Assembly: GCA_003996215.1 (NCBI GenBank)
Contig: QJPP01001826.1
Location: forward strand, 248,001-312,000
Direction of reading: 5' to 3'
Source: Jaltomata sinuosa
Taxonomy: Eukaryota > Streptophyta > Magnoliopsida > Solanales > Solanaceae
Length of the DNA: 64,000 nt
Under the pieces are notes generated by a model, which was not told the origin of the DNA, searched no databases, and saw nothing but the letters and a program-made list of their open reading frames with translations. Below are positions 13,001-25,383 of this stretch, in pieces. Made by a program: the position numbers and the translations under genes. Every line of letters starts with the position of its first letter. Within the stretch, counting starts at the first letter, position 1.

Positions 13001-15340
13001 TGATCTTCATGATAATTGATATAAACTTTAGAAGCATACGAGATTTATGAAAATGAGCTAACCATAATGCTCTGAATATTGCACTTTGTCACAATTTCTT
13101 TTAGCATAAACTTATCATTAAGCTTCACTTTCAGAAAAGGTAAAACCTAATAAAGAATAAAAGAGCATAAAAAGAAAACAAAATACATATCATGAGATTA
13201 AAGAAGTTAGTGAAAAATGGCTAATGATTCTCACATTATTTTTCAAGTATGCATAGTACCATCGCTTACATAGATTAGGCTCATCTGAATGGTTATTAGA
13301 GATGGGTCTACATGGGCTCAAGCATGTTCGGTTGAATCCGTTTTATCAAAAAAAATTAGAGATTTTTACATTGTGCAACATATTAATAAAGTTTAATGAC
13401 ATAAATGACATAACTTTTGCATTCTTTCAAAACTAGCACAATTAATATCAATTTTAGCATATGTATTAAATTCTATTAATGTAGTAATAATTAAAGGAGA
13501 TCCCATAAAATTTAAATTTATACTTTTTTTATCTATTACAATTTCTCTCTCCTACAAGGCTACAACTTATATCTATCCATAGTTTCGGTAAGTTTTCTAA
13601 ATGATTTTTCCTCTCCTTTTCTCAATAATTAATATACATCATTCATGTTCATCGTATACTAAATAATATCATATTATATATTACTACTTTTATATATACA
13701 ATATTATTATTTGTCCAAACAATTTTACATATATTTTAATTATATTCAATGTGTATAATAATAATACACACGATTTATATATATATATATAATGGTAATA
13801 CACACATTTTATTATTATTCATCATTTTTATTTAGTAAGTATACAACAACTGAATTATAAATTTAATATAATATATGTAGTATTAATTACCTTTGTTGTT
13901 GAATTTAAATTCTTGTATATTGATATCAAAAGAATTTATACCGTAAATATACTATAATTGTGCAAAACTTAAAAGATATTTGCATATATATAATGTATTT
14001 GTGAATATTTATAGTATAAGTTTAATTACAATAATATATATTTCACATATACTACTACTAAAAGTTTAAATTTTCAAACATAAAAAATTACTAAAAAAAA
14101 GTATTCTATATTGAACTGAAACATACAAAAATAATGTGTATTATCCAAATTTGAATTCAAAAGAAAAAAAGAAAAAAAAATATGGCACCAATTAATCCAT
14201 GTTTTCTTTAGAAAAAAAATAAATTAAATTAGCCCTTAAAATTAGCATGAATTCAATTCCTAATTTTTAGGGGTTTTGGTTTGTTACTGTGCGCAATTCT
14301 AGGGGTGTTTTGAATGATTTATGTTATTAAGATAATCTTGATAATTATGCTAAAAAGTTATAATGTGTATTTTAAGATTGTACAATTATGAAACTTACTC
14401 AAAAAATTATAATTTTATCTATGAAAATTATTGTTAGAACACGAAAATTATCTATAAAAGGTAAGTTTGGATCCGCTTGCTAAATGGATCGAAGATTGTA
14501 GTGAAGTGGTTCTAGGGGATTCATTCATAAGCGTGATCTTCTGTTCGAATCCCATTATAAACATTTTACGACCTTTTACATTACATATGTGCCTCTCAAA
14601 AAGTGGTGGCACAAGGGTCAAACAGATGAAGCAATCGCTTTAAGCCCCCGAAGTTTTGATTATTAAAAATTAATCTAATATGTTAATTTATTTTTTTTGG
14701 AAAACAGATAGTAAATATTTCAACAAAAGATACATAAACTTGAAGATATTGATGTAAGTACAGTGGAAGAAAAAGATAAATCAATAATGAAGACAAAAAG
14801 AAAGAAAATCAACTTCCAACAATTAAAAACATATAGAATCGAAAAAGATTAGTGATCTTTTTTGCAGTGAAATAAATAATGAATCAATTTTATTTCTGAA
14901 GTTGTATTTGTAATTAAAATTAAATCTGGTACTCCTATCTAAATATTTATTTACCCTAAAAAGGTACAATTGAATTTATGTGTGAGGTTTGAAGGATAGG
15001 CGAATTTATGTCTCACTCTTTTGAAGTAAACTATACCGTTTGTTTTTAATGTAGCACGTTGACCTCGCTTTCTTTCACGTCTCGTTATTCCATATGATCA
15101 TGTGTTTGATATATATTTACCCTATACAATATCAACACTGTCTTTTCTTTTTTATAGCCTTGTGCTGGCATAATATTTAAAATTTAATTTGTATTCTTGT
15201 CTTTATCATTTTAATCCATAATTCTGCTAATGATTTTATTCTTATTCAATAACTTCAGACAATATTTAATTATCTTGATTTCGACAATAATTTATTGTAC
15301 AATGATCCACATTTAACACTCAAAAAAATTTATAGTTTAT
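10083..15340. other. gene-poor AT-rich spacer
   Basis: About 5.2 kb with no reading frame that resembles a protein; the longest (12686-12928, plus strand) is low-complexity and unconvincing. The stretch includes the second copy of the dispersed repeat (11005-11175), TA-rich runs around 12000-12120 and 13730-13800, and at 14515-14565 a tRNA-like B box (GTTCGAATCCC) that may belong to a decayed SINE. Confidence 0.6.
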
Positions 15341-15990
15341 TCTGTCATATTTATATGTATGAGGTAAAACTGGATTGGGCCAACTTGGACCGGGTCAAAG
15401 AGGAATCAGGCCACGACGATGCCATCTCGAGAGCGTGTCCGACACGAAGAAATGTCTTCTCGGGTGAAAGCGAAACAACCCGAGAAGGCCAGCGATAGCA
15501 AATGCTCAAGAAAGACTGACAGAAGGACGGTGTGTCAGAATGTTCAGGTGCGCGGACAACACTCGACAGAGCTGCATCAGACGCGACATACTGGCTGGCA
15601 TCCTCCAACGGATCGAGGACAAGTGGTTGCCAACCATTGGATGCGGTATTATTGGCCTGATAAGATAATGTTATTCCTTCCGCCTTAAGGAATGACTTGT
15701 ACCTTATAAATGGAGACTCCCCCACTCATTGTAAAGGATCCACTTTCTGCTAGCTTTAACCCTAAAAGTAAGAAAATACCTTCGGCTCGGTTCCTAAGCT
15801 TTCTCTTAGTTTTTTGTTGTTTCATTGTTATTACACTTGCTTACTATTTTTGACCACGGTTCGCTCATAGCTAGAAGGATCGAACACCTTATCGGTGTCT
15901 CAGATTTATTCTTTATCTTTGTCTTACTGATTTATCGTGTATTTCCTTTATGATTATTTTTTTTTTACAAACTTACATTTCTAACACAAA
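15341..15990 (+). mobile_element. GC-rich island, probable LTR remnant
   Basis: Base composition changes abruptly to GC-rich between about 15360 and 15660, then reads CTTATAAATGGAGACTCCC (TATA-like) at about 15696, followed by a T-rich tail. A promoter-like TATA inside a compositionally distinct ~0.6-kb block resembles a solo LTR. Overlapping short frames on both strands have no recognisable product. No exact TG...CA ends with matching target duplication could be fixed. Confidence 0.35.
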
Positions 15991-16142
15991 TCTAGATTTT
16001 AACGCGTGCTCTTGATCCACAAACAAATCTAACTGTCCCAAATCGATGGTAAACAATATAATTATTTATTCGAAGTTTTGTTTTAATAGTATACTCGTTT
16101 ACAAAATCGTGCAATACATAATCCAATTGGTATATACGTGCA

Positions 16143-16331
16143 CAGGGGAGGAGCCACCTTAGGCTCAGGGGGTTCATCCGAACCCCCTTCGGCGGAAAAT
16201 TACACTATTTATATATGGTTAAAATTATTTTTTATGTATGTATAGTAGAGGTTGAACCCCCTTCAGCTAATTTCTATGTATACATATTCATATTTTGAAC
16301 CCCCTTAGTGAAAATCCTGGCTCCGCCACTG
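16143..16331. mobile_element. hAT-like MITE with 8-bp target duplication
   Basis: Ends are CAGGGGAGGAGCCA and TGGCTCCGCCACTG (inverted, 12 of 14 matching). Identical 8-bp TACGTGCA flanks lie at 16135-16142 and 16332-16339. The 189-bp body has AACCCCCTTCGG and TTGAACCCCCTT segments. Degenerate relatives occur at 912 and 27832, so the family is present at several sites in this window. Confidence 0.85.
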
Positions 16332-16339
16332 TACGTGCA

Positions 16340-17640
16340 ACGCACGTGCCCAAAAATTAATGTATAATAAATGCATAAATTCGTGTATAATCAATATGCA
16401 ATATATACATAACATATTGTACAGAAATTATACAATGATTACTTAATATTTATATGACTTCTTTTTGATCTCTCATCTTCTCTTAAATATGCATATTATA
16501 TAGTGATTATATATTAATTATACAATTTTTTTTTTATATATATATATATAATATGCCACCATCCGCCATTATTAATGCTATTTTCTTGGGTGGATTCGTG
16601 TATAAAATGGTGAGGAAGACAGGAACACCAAAAAGAGAAATAACTTCATAAAATTATGTAAAACTGCAAATCAAATCCCTAAAATAAATGTGCATAGTAA
16701 ATTGTTTTGGCTAAATAAAAAAAAAGAGGTGTGCTTAATTTTTAGAAGTGGTTAGGAAAAAGATTGGGGTCCGCGTAGCAAAATTCTTTAAAATAGCCAC
16801 ATGTATATATAATATATAATGTATAAATAATATATAATTGTGTATATATAATGTATAACTATATATAAAAGATGTATATACATTCATATACACTGCAATA
16901 GTTCATCTTCCTCAACGAGTCATCAAATGCGGCAACTGATTCAACTCCGTCACTGGAAAACTCATTAAACGATAAATCAAGTCGTCGGTGGGAATTCACC
17001 GGAAAACTTGTTGTGAGAGAGGTAAACGTGTTTGAGATTAGGCCAAAAATCGTAATTCAAATCGAACTGAGAGAATTATGGTGAAAACTTAGATGATGAA
17101 TTCGTGTAAGTACAATTTTTATGACTCTACGAGTAATTGGGTGACATTTTACACCTACCCATGAAGAACATGGTACATTTTTAGACCATGAAGTGAGAAA
17201 ATTGGACGTATTAGCTACGGATTTGAAGGCTAAAAGAGCTAAGAAATCGTTGGAATGAGATATGGTGAAGAAGATGGAGTTGAAGAGAGAGATAAAGAGA
17301 GGATTTTAGAGAAAGAAAATGAGCCCAAGGACCATTTTGGGTAACAAATTTGATCGAATGGCCATATTGTCTAATTTCCTCAAAAAGCTTTTGCACATAA
17401 AAGACACATTTTGTTATCTTTGGGCCTGGGCTGCCCAGTAGCTAGTGACAAAATATTGGCCCTTCAAACAAGCTTATTTTTTGGGGAGAATTTCCTATAT
17501 ATATTAAATTAGACAATACTAATTTAGTGTACTGCATTGTACGTCTATCACGCGTCAGTATAAAAGATTGCATACAAAAGAATAAAGTATATAATATTGC
17601 AATTGAAGTTACAATATATGCAACATTATATTTATTTAAA
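16340..17640. other. AT-rich spacer
   Basis: No gene seen. TA-rich tracts near 16500-16555 and 16800-16880. The bases just left of this stretch, CGTGCAACGCACGTGCCC, form a palindrome like the 5' ends of the Helitron-like elements at 49-52 kb. Confidence 0.5.
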
Positions 17641-18360
17641 TAAAAGAATTTTAGTATACGTGTGTGTATGTCGCGTTCAATAATTTGCACAAAATACATA
17701 AAAAAAAAAAAAAATATTGTAAAATAACAATTAACACTAAAAATAAATGCAATATTTGCTTAAATGATGAAAATGAAAGTTATTAAATTGATATATTATT
17801 ACAATACTACTTGCTAATGAAAATGTGCTTTAAATTGATTGATATTTAAATTTAAACACTTCACTAGTCAAAATGAATCTTATCGGAGATTCAATATTAT
17901 TGATGATATATGTGGTAGGCATTGCGGCTGCAAGATGAATCAAGGATTGCAATTAGAAAATCAGTATTATTGGCAATACAAGAATATGCTTTGTATAATC
18001 GAAGACTTTATTAATAATACAAATAATAGCTTAGTTTTTTTAATAATCGTTTGTTGGATCTTGCACTTGATGATCTTCAAGAGTTCGTTCAAACCTTCAA
18101 ACGCAGCGTAAATATTTGAAAACTAGGAGGATAATAAATTGTGACTTCAATAACTTTTTGAATGGGAAAAATATCTTCTTGAAGAGTTTCTTTTTTATTG
18201 AATGCTTATTCACCTCTTTATGACAAACTTTTTGTTAGATTGTGATTTAAAACTTAATCTTATTCATTGTATCAATTGAAGAAAATGGATCGTTATTTCC
18301 TTATATTTGTCGTCTTGGATAATATCCATACTCTTGAGTATGTTTTAGAGGTTCAATTAG
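17640..18360. repeat. segmental duplication, block X copy 1
   Basis: This stretch matches 21833-21938 joined to 26691-27760 over nearly its whole length, for example TTGGATCTTGCACTTGATGA followed by TCTTCAAGAGTTCGTTCAAA in both. It lacks the copia element and the 372-bp MITE found in copy 2 and so shows the uninterrupted state. It lies downstream of the PPR gene, as copy 2 lies downstream of the F-box gene. Confidence 0.85.
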
Positions 18361-18696
18361 ACCTAATGTGTGTAAGAAAAATCTTCTCTTATATATGATG
18401 AGATCTAGTCGATCAAGAGACCAACCATGAAGCTATCCTCAGCATTTTGACTTGGCTTCTATGTCAAGTGAAACTATGACAAACCAATTGAAACATATAG
18501 AATACATAATATGATTGATTTTAGTACTTTTGAATATAAAATAGAAGGTTTGTTTGCTATTATGAGGTTAGTTTTACTATTTCAGTTGCTTAGGATCAGA
18601 AAACACCTTTCCTTTTTTGTTAATTACAAAAGTAGCTAATCCTCTCAAGACTTGTATAGAGCCCAAGATGGTCTCTTAATATGATACATAAGACAC

Positions 18697-18735
18697 AGTA
18701 GAAGGGAGTTGAGGAATTTTTCTTCAGAATGTATA
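18697..18735 (-). pseudogene. possible remnant of an F-box gene 3' end
   Basis: On the minus strand TCAACTCCCTTCTA and its upstream bases resemble the last codons of the F-box gene at 28385-28420 (residues FFQLPSN) and sit at the corresponding place in the duplication, a few hundred bases from block X. The match is short (about 25 of 31 aligned bases), so it may be chance. Confidence 0.3.
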
Positions 18736-18918
18736 GAGTTGCACTAATTGTTTATAAATCTGCCCACCAAGCAATGACCTAGAAATTCATATCTTGCTCT
18801 CCGTAATTTTTCCTCGAACATAATGCAGTTGCTGTCAAATCCTGTTCTCCACCATCTTTTTTTTTTTCTTTTCAGAAGGCTATGCTTTAATTTAAGCAAC
18901 TCAATACAAAGTCCAGTT

Positions 18919-20694
18919 CTACCAATAATCTTTACAAGAGCAAGATCCATTGGTAAAATGGTGAAACCGGCTACGATCTCTAACGACTATCTCGCGATCA
19001 AAGACCTTCGATATTAATTTAATGGCAAGGTGGCAATCAGCACAGACCCTTAAGTTCTTCACAATTCTAATTGGGGTCCCATGCGGTGTACTAATCAACA
19101 TGAATGCAATTGCAATTTTTTCACTATGGTAAGCCAAAGCAGTCTCCTTCTCCTCTTCCTCTATATCAGCAAGCACATTTGATGTATGAGGGATATAACC
19201 TTCCAATCTCAACAATCTAGTCATTTCTGCAAGCATACCATATATAGCCTCAGTTTTAGGATGGGACCTATCTCCCATAATAAATTCATGCACACGATTA
19301 CCTAACTCAACAAGGCTATGCCCTGGGACTTTTTTCACCCCTTCTTTAAGCATAGTGGTCCTTAGTTGATGCACATCTGACCAACGCCTCTCGGCTGCAT
19401 AAAGGTTTGAAAGGAGCACATAATCCCCAGAATGTTTAGGTTCTAACAGCTTAAGGTGATTTCTAGTCGTCTCTGCTAGAGCTAAATGACCATGTATTGA
19501 GCAAGCACCAAGTAATGTTCGCCAAATCACAGCATTGGGTTGCAATGGCATGTCTTTAATATACTTGTACGCCTTCTCCACTAAGCCAGCCCTTCCTAAC
19601 AAATCAACCATGCAGCCATAATGCTCAATTTTCGGGTTAATTCCAAATAAGTTTTGCATCCTTTCGAAGTAAGCAAACCCTTTGTCCACCAAACCACAAT
19701 GGCTACAGGCATATAATACCCCGACGAATGTGATCTCAGTAGGCACAAATCCTTTTCTTTCCATTTCCTTGAAAAGCTCAAGTGCTTTCTCACCAAAACC
19801 GTTAACAGCCAAACCTACAATTAAAGATGTCCAAGACACTACACTATCCTCCTCCAACTCATCGAAAACTTGCTCCGCCTCTTTCATATTCCCACATTTA
19901 GCATAAAGATCCAAAAGGGCATTTGCAGCATGTAAATTCTTATCCAATCCAACCTTCAACATATACACGTGCGCCCTTCTACCCAAAGCTAAGGCACCAA
20001 GCTCAGCCGAAGCAGTCAACAAACTGACCAAAGTAAACCCATCAGGCCTAACATCTTCCAAAACCATTTTCCTGAAAAGGGTCAACGTCTCATTAGGTCG
20101 ACTATTCAAAGCATACCCATTAATCACTGAATTCCATGCCACAAGATTCTTGTCGGACATTTCCCCAAACACCTTATGTGCGTTTTCTGCTTGACCAATT
20201 GCTCCGTAGAAATGAACCAAAGAATTCTGAACAAACACCAACGATTCAAACCCATTTCTAATTGCAACGCAATGCACCTTTTCTCCTTCCCTAACATCAA
20301 TCACCTTGGCAATAGCTTTTAGAAGAAAAGGGTATGTATGTGTGTCAGGTGCAACAGAACGAACACACATATTATTGTGCATTTCAATTGCTGGATATGG
20401 GTTTTCACTCTCTGCATAACCTCTAATCATTGTATTCCAAGTAAAAATATTTGGATATTGAATTTGATTAAATATATTTTGGGCATAAGGCATTGGACCT
20501 GAAAGGGAAACTAGAGTGAAAATCAAGTACTTTCCCATTTCTGGGCTTGATAAAGGGACCCCGCGCCTGATGGAAAATGCATGTATTTGCTTGAATTTGT
20601 AAGTTGAGGAAGCACATGAAAGCAAAAGGGCAATGCATTTCTTCACTATGTACGGTTTTGTGCTCTCTACAGTACTGATGCTATTTGACTGCAT
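18919..20694 (-). CDS. pentatricopeptide repeat protein, PLS class with E and DYW domains
   Basis: An uninterrupted 591-residue frame. Plant PPR proteins of this class bind specific organelle transcripts, and the DYW domain is the cytidine deaminase used in C-to-U RNA editing in plastids or mitochondria. Visible are successive P, L and S repeats (for example FTWNTMIRGYAESENP, VAWNSVINGYALNSRP, VSWTSLIVGLAVNGFG), an E/E+ region (WRTLLGACSIHGH and following) and a complete DYW domain with the zinc-binding HSEK, CADCH and CSC motifs, ending exactly in DYW. The length and repeat order resemble Arabidopsis At4g21065, given from memory. No introns, as usual for the family. The start chosen is the first Met; the N-terminus is not an obvious transit peptide, so a different start is possible. 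The gene sits between duplicated blocks X and Y, where the sister copy holds an F-box gene. Confidence 0.93.
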   Translation of the reverse strand: MQSNSISTVESTKPYIVKKCIALLLSCASSTYKFKQIHAFSIRRGVPLSSPEMGKYLIFTLVSLSGPMPYAQNIFNQIQYPNIFTWNTMIRGYAESENPYPAIEMHNNMCVRSVAPDTHTYPFLLKAIAKVIDVREGEKVHCVAIRNGFESLVFVQNSLVHFYGAIGQAENAHKVFGEMSDKNLVAWNSVINGYALNSRPNETLTLFRKMVLEDVRPDGFTLVSLLTASAELGALALGRRAHVYMLKVGLDKNLHAANALLDLYAKCGNMKEAEQVFDELEEDSVVSWTSLIVGLAVNGFGEKALELFKEMERKGFVPTEITFVGVLYACSHCGLVDKGFAYFERMQNLFGINPKIEHYGCMVDLLGRAGLVEKAYKYIKDMPLQPNAVIWRTLLGACSIHGHLALAETTRNHLKLLEPKHSGDYVLLSNLYAAERRWSDVHQLRTTMLKEGVKKVPGHSLVELGNRVHEFIMGDRSHPKTEAIYGMLAEMTRLLRLEGYIPHTSNVLADIEEEEKETALAYHSEKIAIAFMLISTPHGTPIRIVKNLRVCADCHLAIKLISKVFDREIVVRDRSRFHHFTNGSCSCKDYW

Positions 20695-20924
20695 GTCATA
20701 CAGAGTGTATGAGAGTGAGTGAGCTTAATTTGCAGCACAATAATTGGGGCCACTGACTTGTGATAATTACCCAATTGAAATTCTACTTCATGAGTGATAC
20801 GGTGATGAATTGGGTTGTCAAAAGCCAATTCCAATTGTTAAAAAGTTTTATTATTATATGCCCACAATAGTGATAAATAATTTAATAACGAAAAGTTAAA
20901 ATTAGTGGTTAGCAATTCCTGGTA

Positions 20925-21171
20925 CTCCCTCCGTTTCAATTTGTTTGATCTATTTTAATTTGGTACGAAATTTAAGAAAATAAAGAAAACTTTTAAATTT
21001 TATTGTTAAAAATTAAAGATATGTCAAATGTATCAAAATGCCCTTTAAGTTGTGGTCTTAAATATGTCATTTGGAAAGTTGAAATTAAAAAGTTGCTAAA
21101 AAAGGAAAGAAATATTCTTTTTGAAATATACTAAAAAGAAAATTAGGCCAAACAAATTGAAACGGAGGGAA
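20925..21171. mobile_element. Stowaway-like MITE
   Basis: Ends CTCCCTCCGTTTCAATTTGT and, inverted, ACAAATTGAAACGGAGGGAA; flanked by TA on both sides (20923-20924 and 21172-21173). About 247 bp, no coding capacity. Absent from the homologous site in block Y copy 2, so it arrived after the duplication. Confidence 0.85.
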
Positions 21172-21776
21172 TATAATAATTTAATAACTAGACGTAAAAC
21201 TAGTGGTTAGCAATTTCTGTTATAATTTAATAACGAAAAGGTAAAATTAGTGGTCAGCAATTCCTATATTGCCAACAGGTGACTAGGCAATTCGTATATT
21301 TCAATAGTATAATTAAAATCTGAATTACATTGGGGAAAAAATATCATATATTTAGGTTAAGTAACTACAGTAAATGGATATTCGATGAATATTTATTGGA
21401 TCAATAGAATAAAAATTTCATATCAAATTGTATGAAATTGTAACTAGGTATGGTATTAGAAACAACGAACAAATATGTGCACCTTGAGGTGTGGGTTCAT
21501 AAGTATATTTATTTTAAGAAATTCACAAAATATTTATAAATAATTAATTGTGAACAACTATTATTTTACGTTAATTTGAAATCATTATAAGAACCCATAA
21601 ATTAAACAACAAGAATTTACTTTTGGTATAGACGATAAAAATAAACACAACAAGAAAATAAGGATATATTCAATTACATCATAAACGAAAGTCAGAAATA
21701 AATGTCCAACAGGAAAACAAGAAAACAAGAAAACAAAGGAACCAGAATGATATTATATGAGATCAAGAATACTTAC

Positions 21777-21793
21777 TCTTCTTCTTCTTCCAT
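21777..21793 (-). other. possible orphan first exon (ATG plus Glu codons, strong splice donor)
   Basis: On the minus strand ATG is followed by four GAA codons and GA/GTAAGT, a near-consensus donor. The same structure with one fewer GAA is at 30090-30103, where it could splice in frame to the F-box gene. Here no F-box body follows; the next gene downstream is the PPR gene. It is probably the duplicated, now orphaned, first exon. Confidence 0.35.
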
Positions 21794-21938
21794 TTTAGGT
21801 TAAAAAGAAATTTAAAAAAATGTGTATTCTTCTAATTTTAGTATACGTGTGTTGCACGTGTATTCCAAGTTAAATAATTAGCACAAAATATATACAAAAA
21901 GAATAGATTATCATAAAATAATAATTAGCACTAAGAAT

Positions 21939-22152
21939 TGTTAGAAACAGAGACAGAGAAGCCAAACAAAGTCTGGAGAATGGATATTTCTGTACATGTC
22001 TCAATAAAAGAGATTACATCGCTATTTGTACACAAGAAAGTAAGAAGCAAAAGAAAATAAAATACCTACAATTAAAGAAGATCCTCTAGAATGTCTAAAT
22101 ATATATTTTCCCATATTTAGAATATCTCTACAATATTTACCATATTTTTACA
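21939..22152 (-). repeat. copia 3' LTR
   Basis: 214 bases, TG...CA ends on the plus strand (TGTTAGAAAC to TATTTTTACA). It is the 3' LTR because the element reads on the minus strand and the polypurine tract adjoins its right side. Confidence 0.9.
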
Positions 22153-22276
22153 TCCCCCTTCAAACTCAAGATGATTTAGAGAAACCAAATTAAGTTTGGC
22201 CACCAAAACTTTGAAACGTCTAGGAAGATGAGGCTTGGTGAAAACGTCAGCTGGTTGATCTGAAGACCCAAAGAAG

Positions 22277-24642
22277 CTAGTCGAATGGCACCAAGATCAA
22301 TGTGTTGACGAGTAAAATGACAATCAATCTCAATGTGCTTTGTACGCTCATGAAATACATCATTGTGAGCAATCTGAAGGCACTGCGATTATTACAATAA
22401 AGAATAGTGGCAGAGGATTGAGAAACATTCATGTCAGCCAATAACCAACGAAGCCATAATATCTCAGCAGTAGTGTCAGCAAGTGCTCGATATTCTGATT
22501 CAGTGCTTGATCGGGATGCTAAAGTTTGCTTCTTGCTTCTCAATGATATAAGAGAATCTCCTAGAAAAATACAATAACCAGTAGTAGAACGTCTATCAAT
22601 GGGATCACGCCCCCAATCAGCATCGGCATATGCTTGTAATTCAAGAGAAGAATTAGCTGAAAAGTGAAGTCCATAGAACAAAGTGATTTTTACATAACGA
22701 AGAATGCGTAGAACAACAGCATAATGAGTAGAACGTGGTTCGGCCATGAATTGACTAACTATGTGAATAACATAAGCAATATCTGGATGAGTAACAGTTA
22801 GATAGATAAGACTACCTACAAGTATCTGATAAAGAGTGGCATTAGATAATAAAGTGCCATCAGTAAGAGAAAATCGCACATTGGGCTCAAGAGGTGTGCT
22901 CTCTGTTTTATTATCGCTAATACCGCTTTTGATAACAAATTAGAAGCATACTTAACTTGAGATAGAGAAATTCCATTATCAGAGGTGAGAACTTCGAGGC
23001 CCAAGAAATAATTGAGAGAACCCAAATCCTTCATCTCAAAATTGGTACTTAAAAATTCTTTAACCTCTGAAATGCCAATAGTATCATCACCAATAATAAT
23101 CATATCATCCACATAAAGAAGTAAAAGAACAATGCCTTGTGTTCTCTTGCGTACAAAAAGAGCAGTATCATGTGGGCTAGAAGAGAATCCCAGTTTGCTC
23201 AATGTAGAACTAAAACTTGGCATACCAAGCTCGTGGAGCTTGTTTCAAATTATACAATGCACAGCGAAGGCGACATACTTTATTTGGAGGATAATTATAT
23301 CCTGGCAGTGGTTTCATATAAACTTCCTCTTCCAAATCTTCATTACGAAAAAGCATTTTTGACATCCATTTGAGAAAGTCCATCGTTTAGTTGCTTCAAT
23401 AGAAAGAAGGGTACGAACAGAGATCACACGGGCTATCAGAGTGAAGGTCTCCTCATAATCAATTCCATTCTCCTGGGTGAATCCTCGAGCAACCAATCGA
23501 GCCTTGTATCTTTTAACAGCCCCATTAGATCGTGTCTTAATCTGATAGATCCACTTGCAATCAACGAGAGTCTTATCATAAGGAGGGTCAACTAAGTCCC
23601 AAGTATGAGTCTTTTCAAAGGCCTGCAATTCTTCTTTCATAGCTTGTTGCCAACAAGGATCAGTAGATGCCTCTTTGTATGTACAAGGCTCATGTAAATT
23701 AAGTATAGTACAATAACACTGATAATCACGAAGATAAATAGGAGGATTATTTTCTCTTTTTGGACGAGTATACAAAGATAATGTGGTATCAAAAAGAAGA
23801 GAAGATGAGGGTACCTCGGGATCAGTATTTGTATCAAGTATTGAACCATCAATTGGAGATTCATCATGAGAACTGAATGTTGTATTATTGTCATGAACTG
23901 GACCATCAGATGGGGCTTCATCAAAAGAAATGATTGAATCGTGGGGTGAAACGTCTGACTCACTAGGTGAACCTGCATCAAGATCACTTTGAAAAAGCTC
24001 AGCAGAAGGATTAGAAAAGAATGACACTTGGCTTGATGGAATAGATTCAAACTTTGACAAAAAGGAAAATTTAATATGTTCCCAAAATATAACATGCCGA
24101 GAAATACGAATACGATTTAACACAGGATCCCAACAATGATAACCTTTATGTTCTATCTCATATCCCAGAAAGAAAGAAACTTGAGCACGAGATTCTAATT
24201 TTGTGTTTTCATGAGGTTGAAGAAGAACAAAATAAGCAGAACCAAATACTTTAAGTGATGTGTAGTCAGGAGCTGCCTTATAAAGCCGTTCATAAGGAGA
24301 CATATTTTCAAGAACAGACGAGGGAATTCTGTTGATAGTAAATACTGCAATAAGAGTTGCTTCACCCCAAAAACGTTCAGGACAAGATGAAGAAATAATC
24401 ATGATCCGAACAGAATCAAGGATATGACGATGGTTGTGTTCCGCTCGTCCATTTTGTTGGGAAGTACCGGAGCAAGAGAATTCAGAAAGTGTACTATTTT
24501 CAGAAAGGAAATTCAAAAGCTTAGAATCACGATATTCCATAGCATTGTCACGATGAAAAACTTTGATAATTTTATCAAATTGAGTTTTAACCATATTGGC
24601 AAAATTAATATAGGTTTGAGATAATTTTGAATGATTTTTCAT
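22277..24642 (-). pseudogene. copia integrase, reverse transcriptase and RNase H remnants
   Basis: The integrase half (23314-24642) shows FHRDNAMEYRD and SGTSQQNGRAEHNHR, matching the second and third acidic positions of the catalytic DDE triad. It continues into the reverse transcriptase start WIYQIKTRSNGAVKRYKARL. The catalytic YVDDM box lies in 22816-23223. RNase H (22277-22879) includes DADWGRDPIDRRSTTGYC. These pieces are in three different frames, so at least two frameshifts separate them. Product non-functional. Confidence 0.9.
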
Positions 24643-25383
24643 AAGATATATCCATGTAAATCGAAAAAAATCATCAGTAAAAATGACAAAATATCGTTAT
24701 CCAATCATGTTCGGTATGGGAGAAGGCCCCCAAACATCAGAATGGATTATATCAAAATGAGACTCTGAAATAGAAGAACTATTATTAAAAGGTAATGCAG
24801 GTTGTTTGGCCTATTTACATGCAACACAATCCAAACTTTTCTCATTAATACGACCTAACAACCCACTAGAAATTAAAGGACGAAGTTTACTCAAAGAACA
24901 ATGACAAAAACGTTGATGCCATAAGGATAGATGAAAACTAGAAGAAGCAGCACATAATCGAGACACAGGAGATGATTGAGGAACGTGCAGGCTGGTGAGT
25001 TCAAACATGCGCCCAACTTTACGGCCTCTCCCAATGATTTATCCCGTCTGAAGGTCCTGCACTCGACAACCACGAAAGAAAAAATTTACATTATATTCAG
25101 AATCACACAATTGTTCAACAGAGATAAGATTAAAATTTAATCTTGGAATAAGAAAAGTATTAGGCAAAGAGAGATCTGATGAAGAAATAGATCCTTTATG
25201 ACTAAAATTCATATTGGATCCATCAGCAGTATGAATGTAAGATGGACTGGAAAGAGCAGCCTGGTCAGAGAAAATCTTGGAGGAATATGTCATGTGATTA
25301 CAACATGCTGAATCAAAGTACCAAGGTGAATTACCTGAAGGAGTAACTAGAGAGGAGTTGACTGAGAAGAGATTGAAGGTCAA
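24643..25383 (-). pseudogene. copia protease and integrase N-terminus remnants
   Basis: Protease site WYFDSACCNHMT at about 25300 has Ala where the family usually has Gly (DSG to DSA). The pre-integrase segment LWHQRFCHCSLSKL and the LDCVACK zinc motif follow. In-frame stops lie after CVACK and within the segment that reads IG-stop-RYFVIF, near 24700-24815. Confidence 0.85.

Larger units (their letters stand above)
20780..21832. repeat. segmental duplication, block Y copy 1
   Basis: Matches 29540-30120 along most of its length, including TTAATAACG...GTGGTTAGCAATTCCT, ATCAATAGAATAAAAATTTC and GAAAACAAGAAAACAAAGGA. It differs by a Stowaway MITE at 20925-21171 and by extra copies of a ~47-bp unit ending GTGGTTAGCAATT (near 20915, 21215 and 21265), where copy 2 has one. 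Confidence 0.85.

Noticed and set aside
15351..15725. Overlapping frames in the GC-rich island on both strands
   Set aside because: They exist because stop codons are rarer in GC-rich DNA; none shows a recognisable motif, and the block looks like an LTR.
19596..19906. Secondary frames within the PPR gene
   Set aside because: Out-of-phase shadows of the 591-residue frame.
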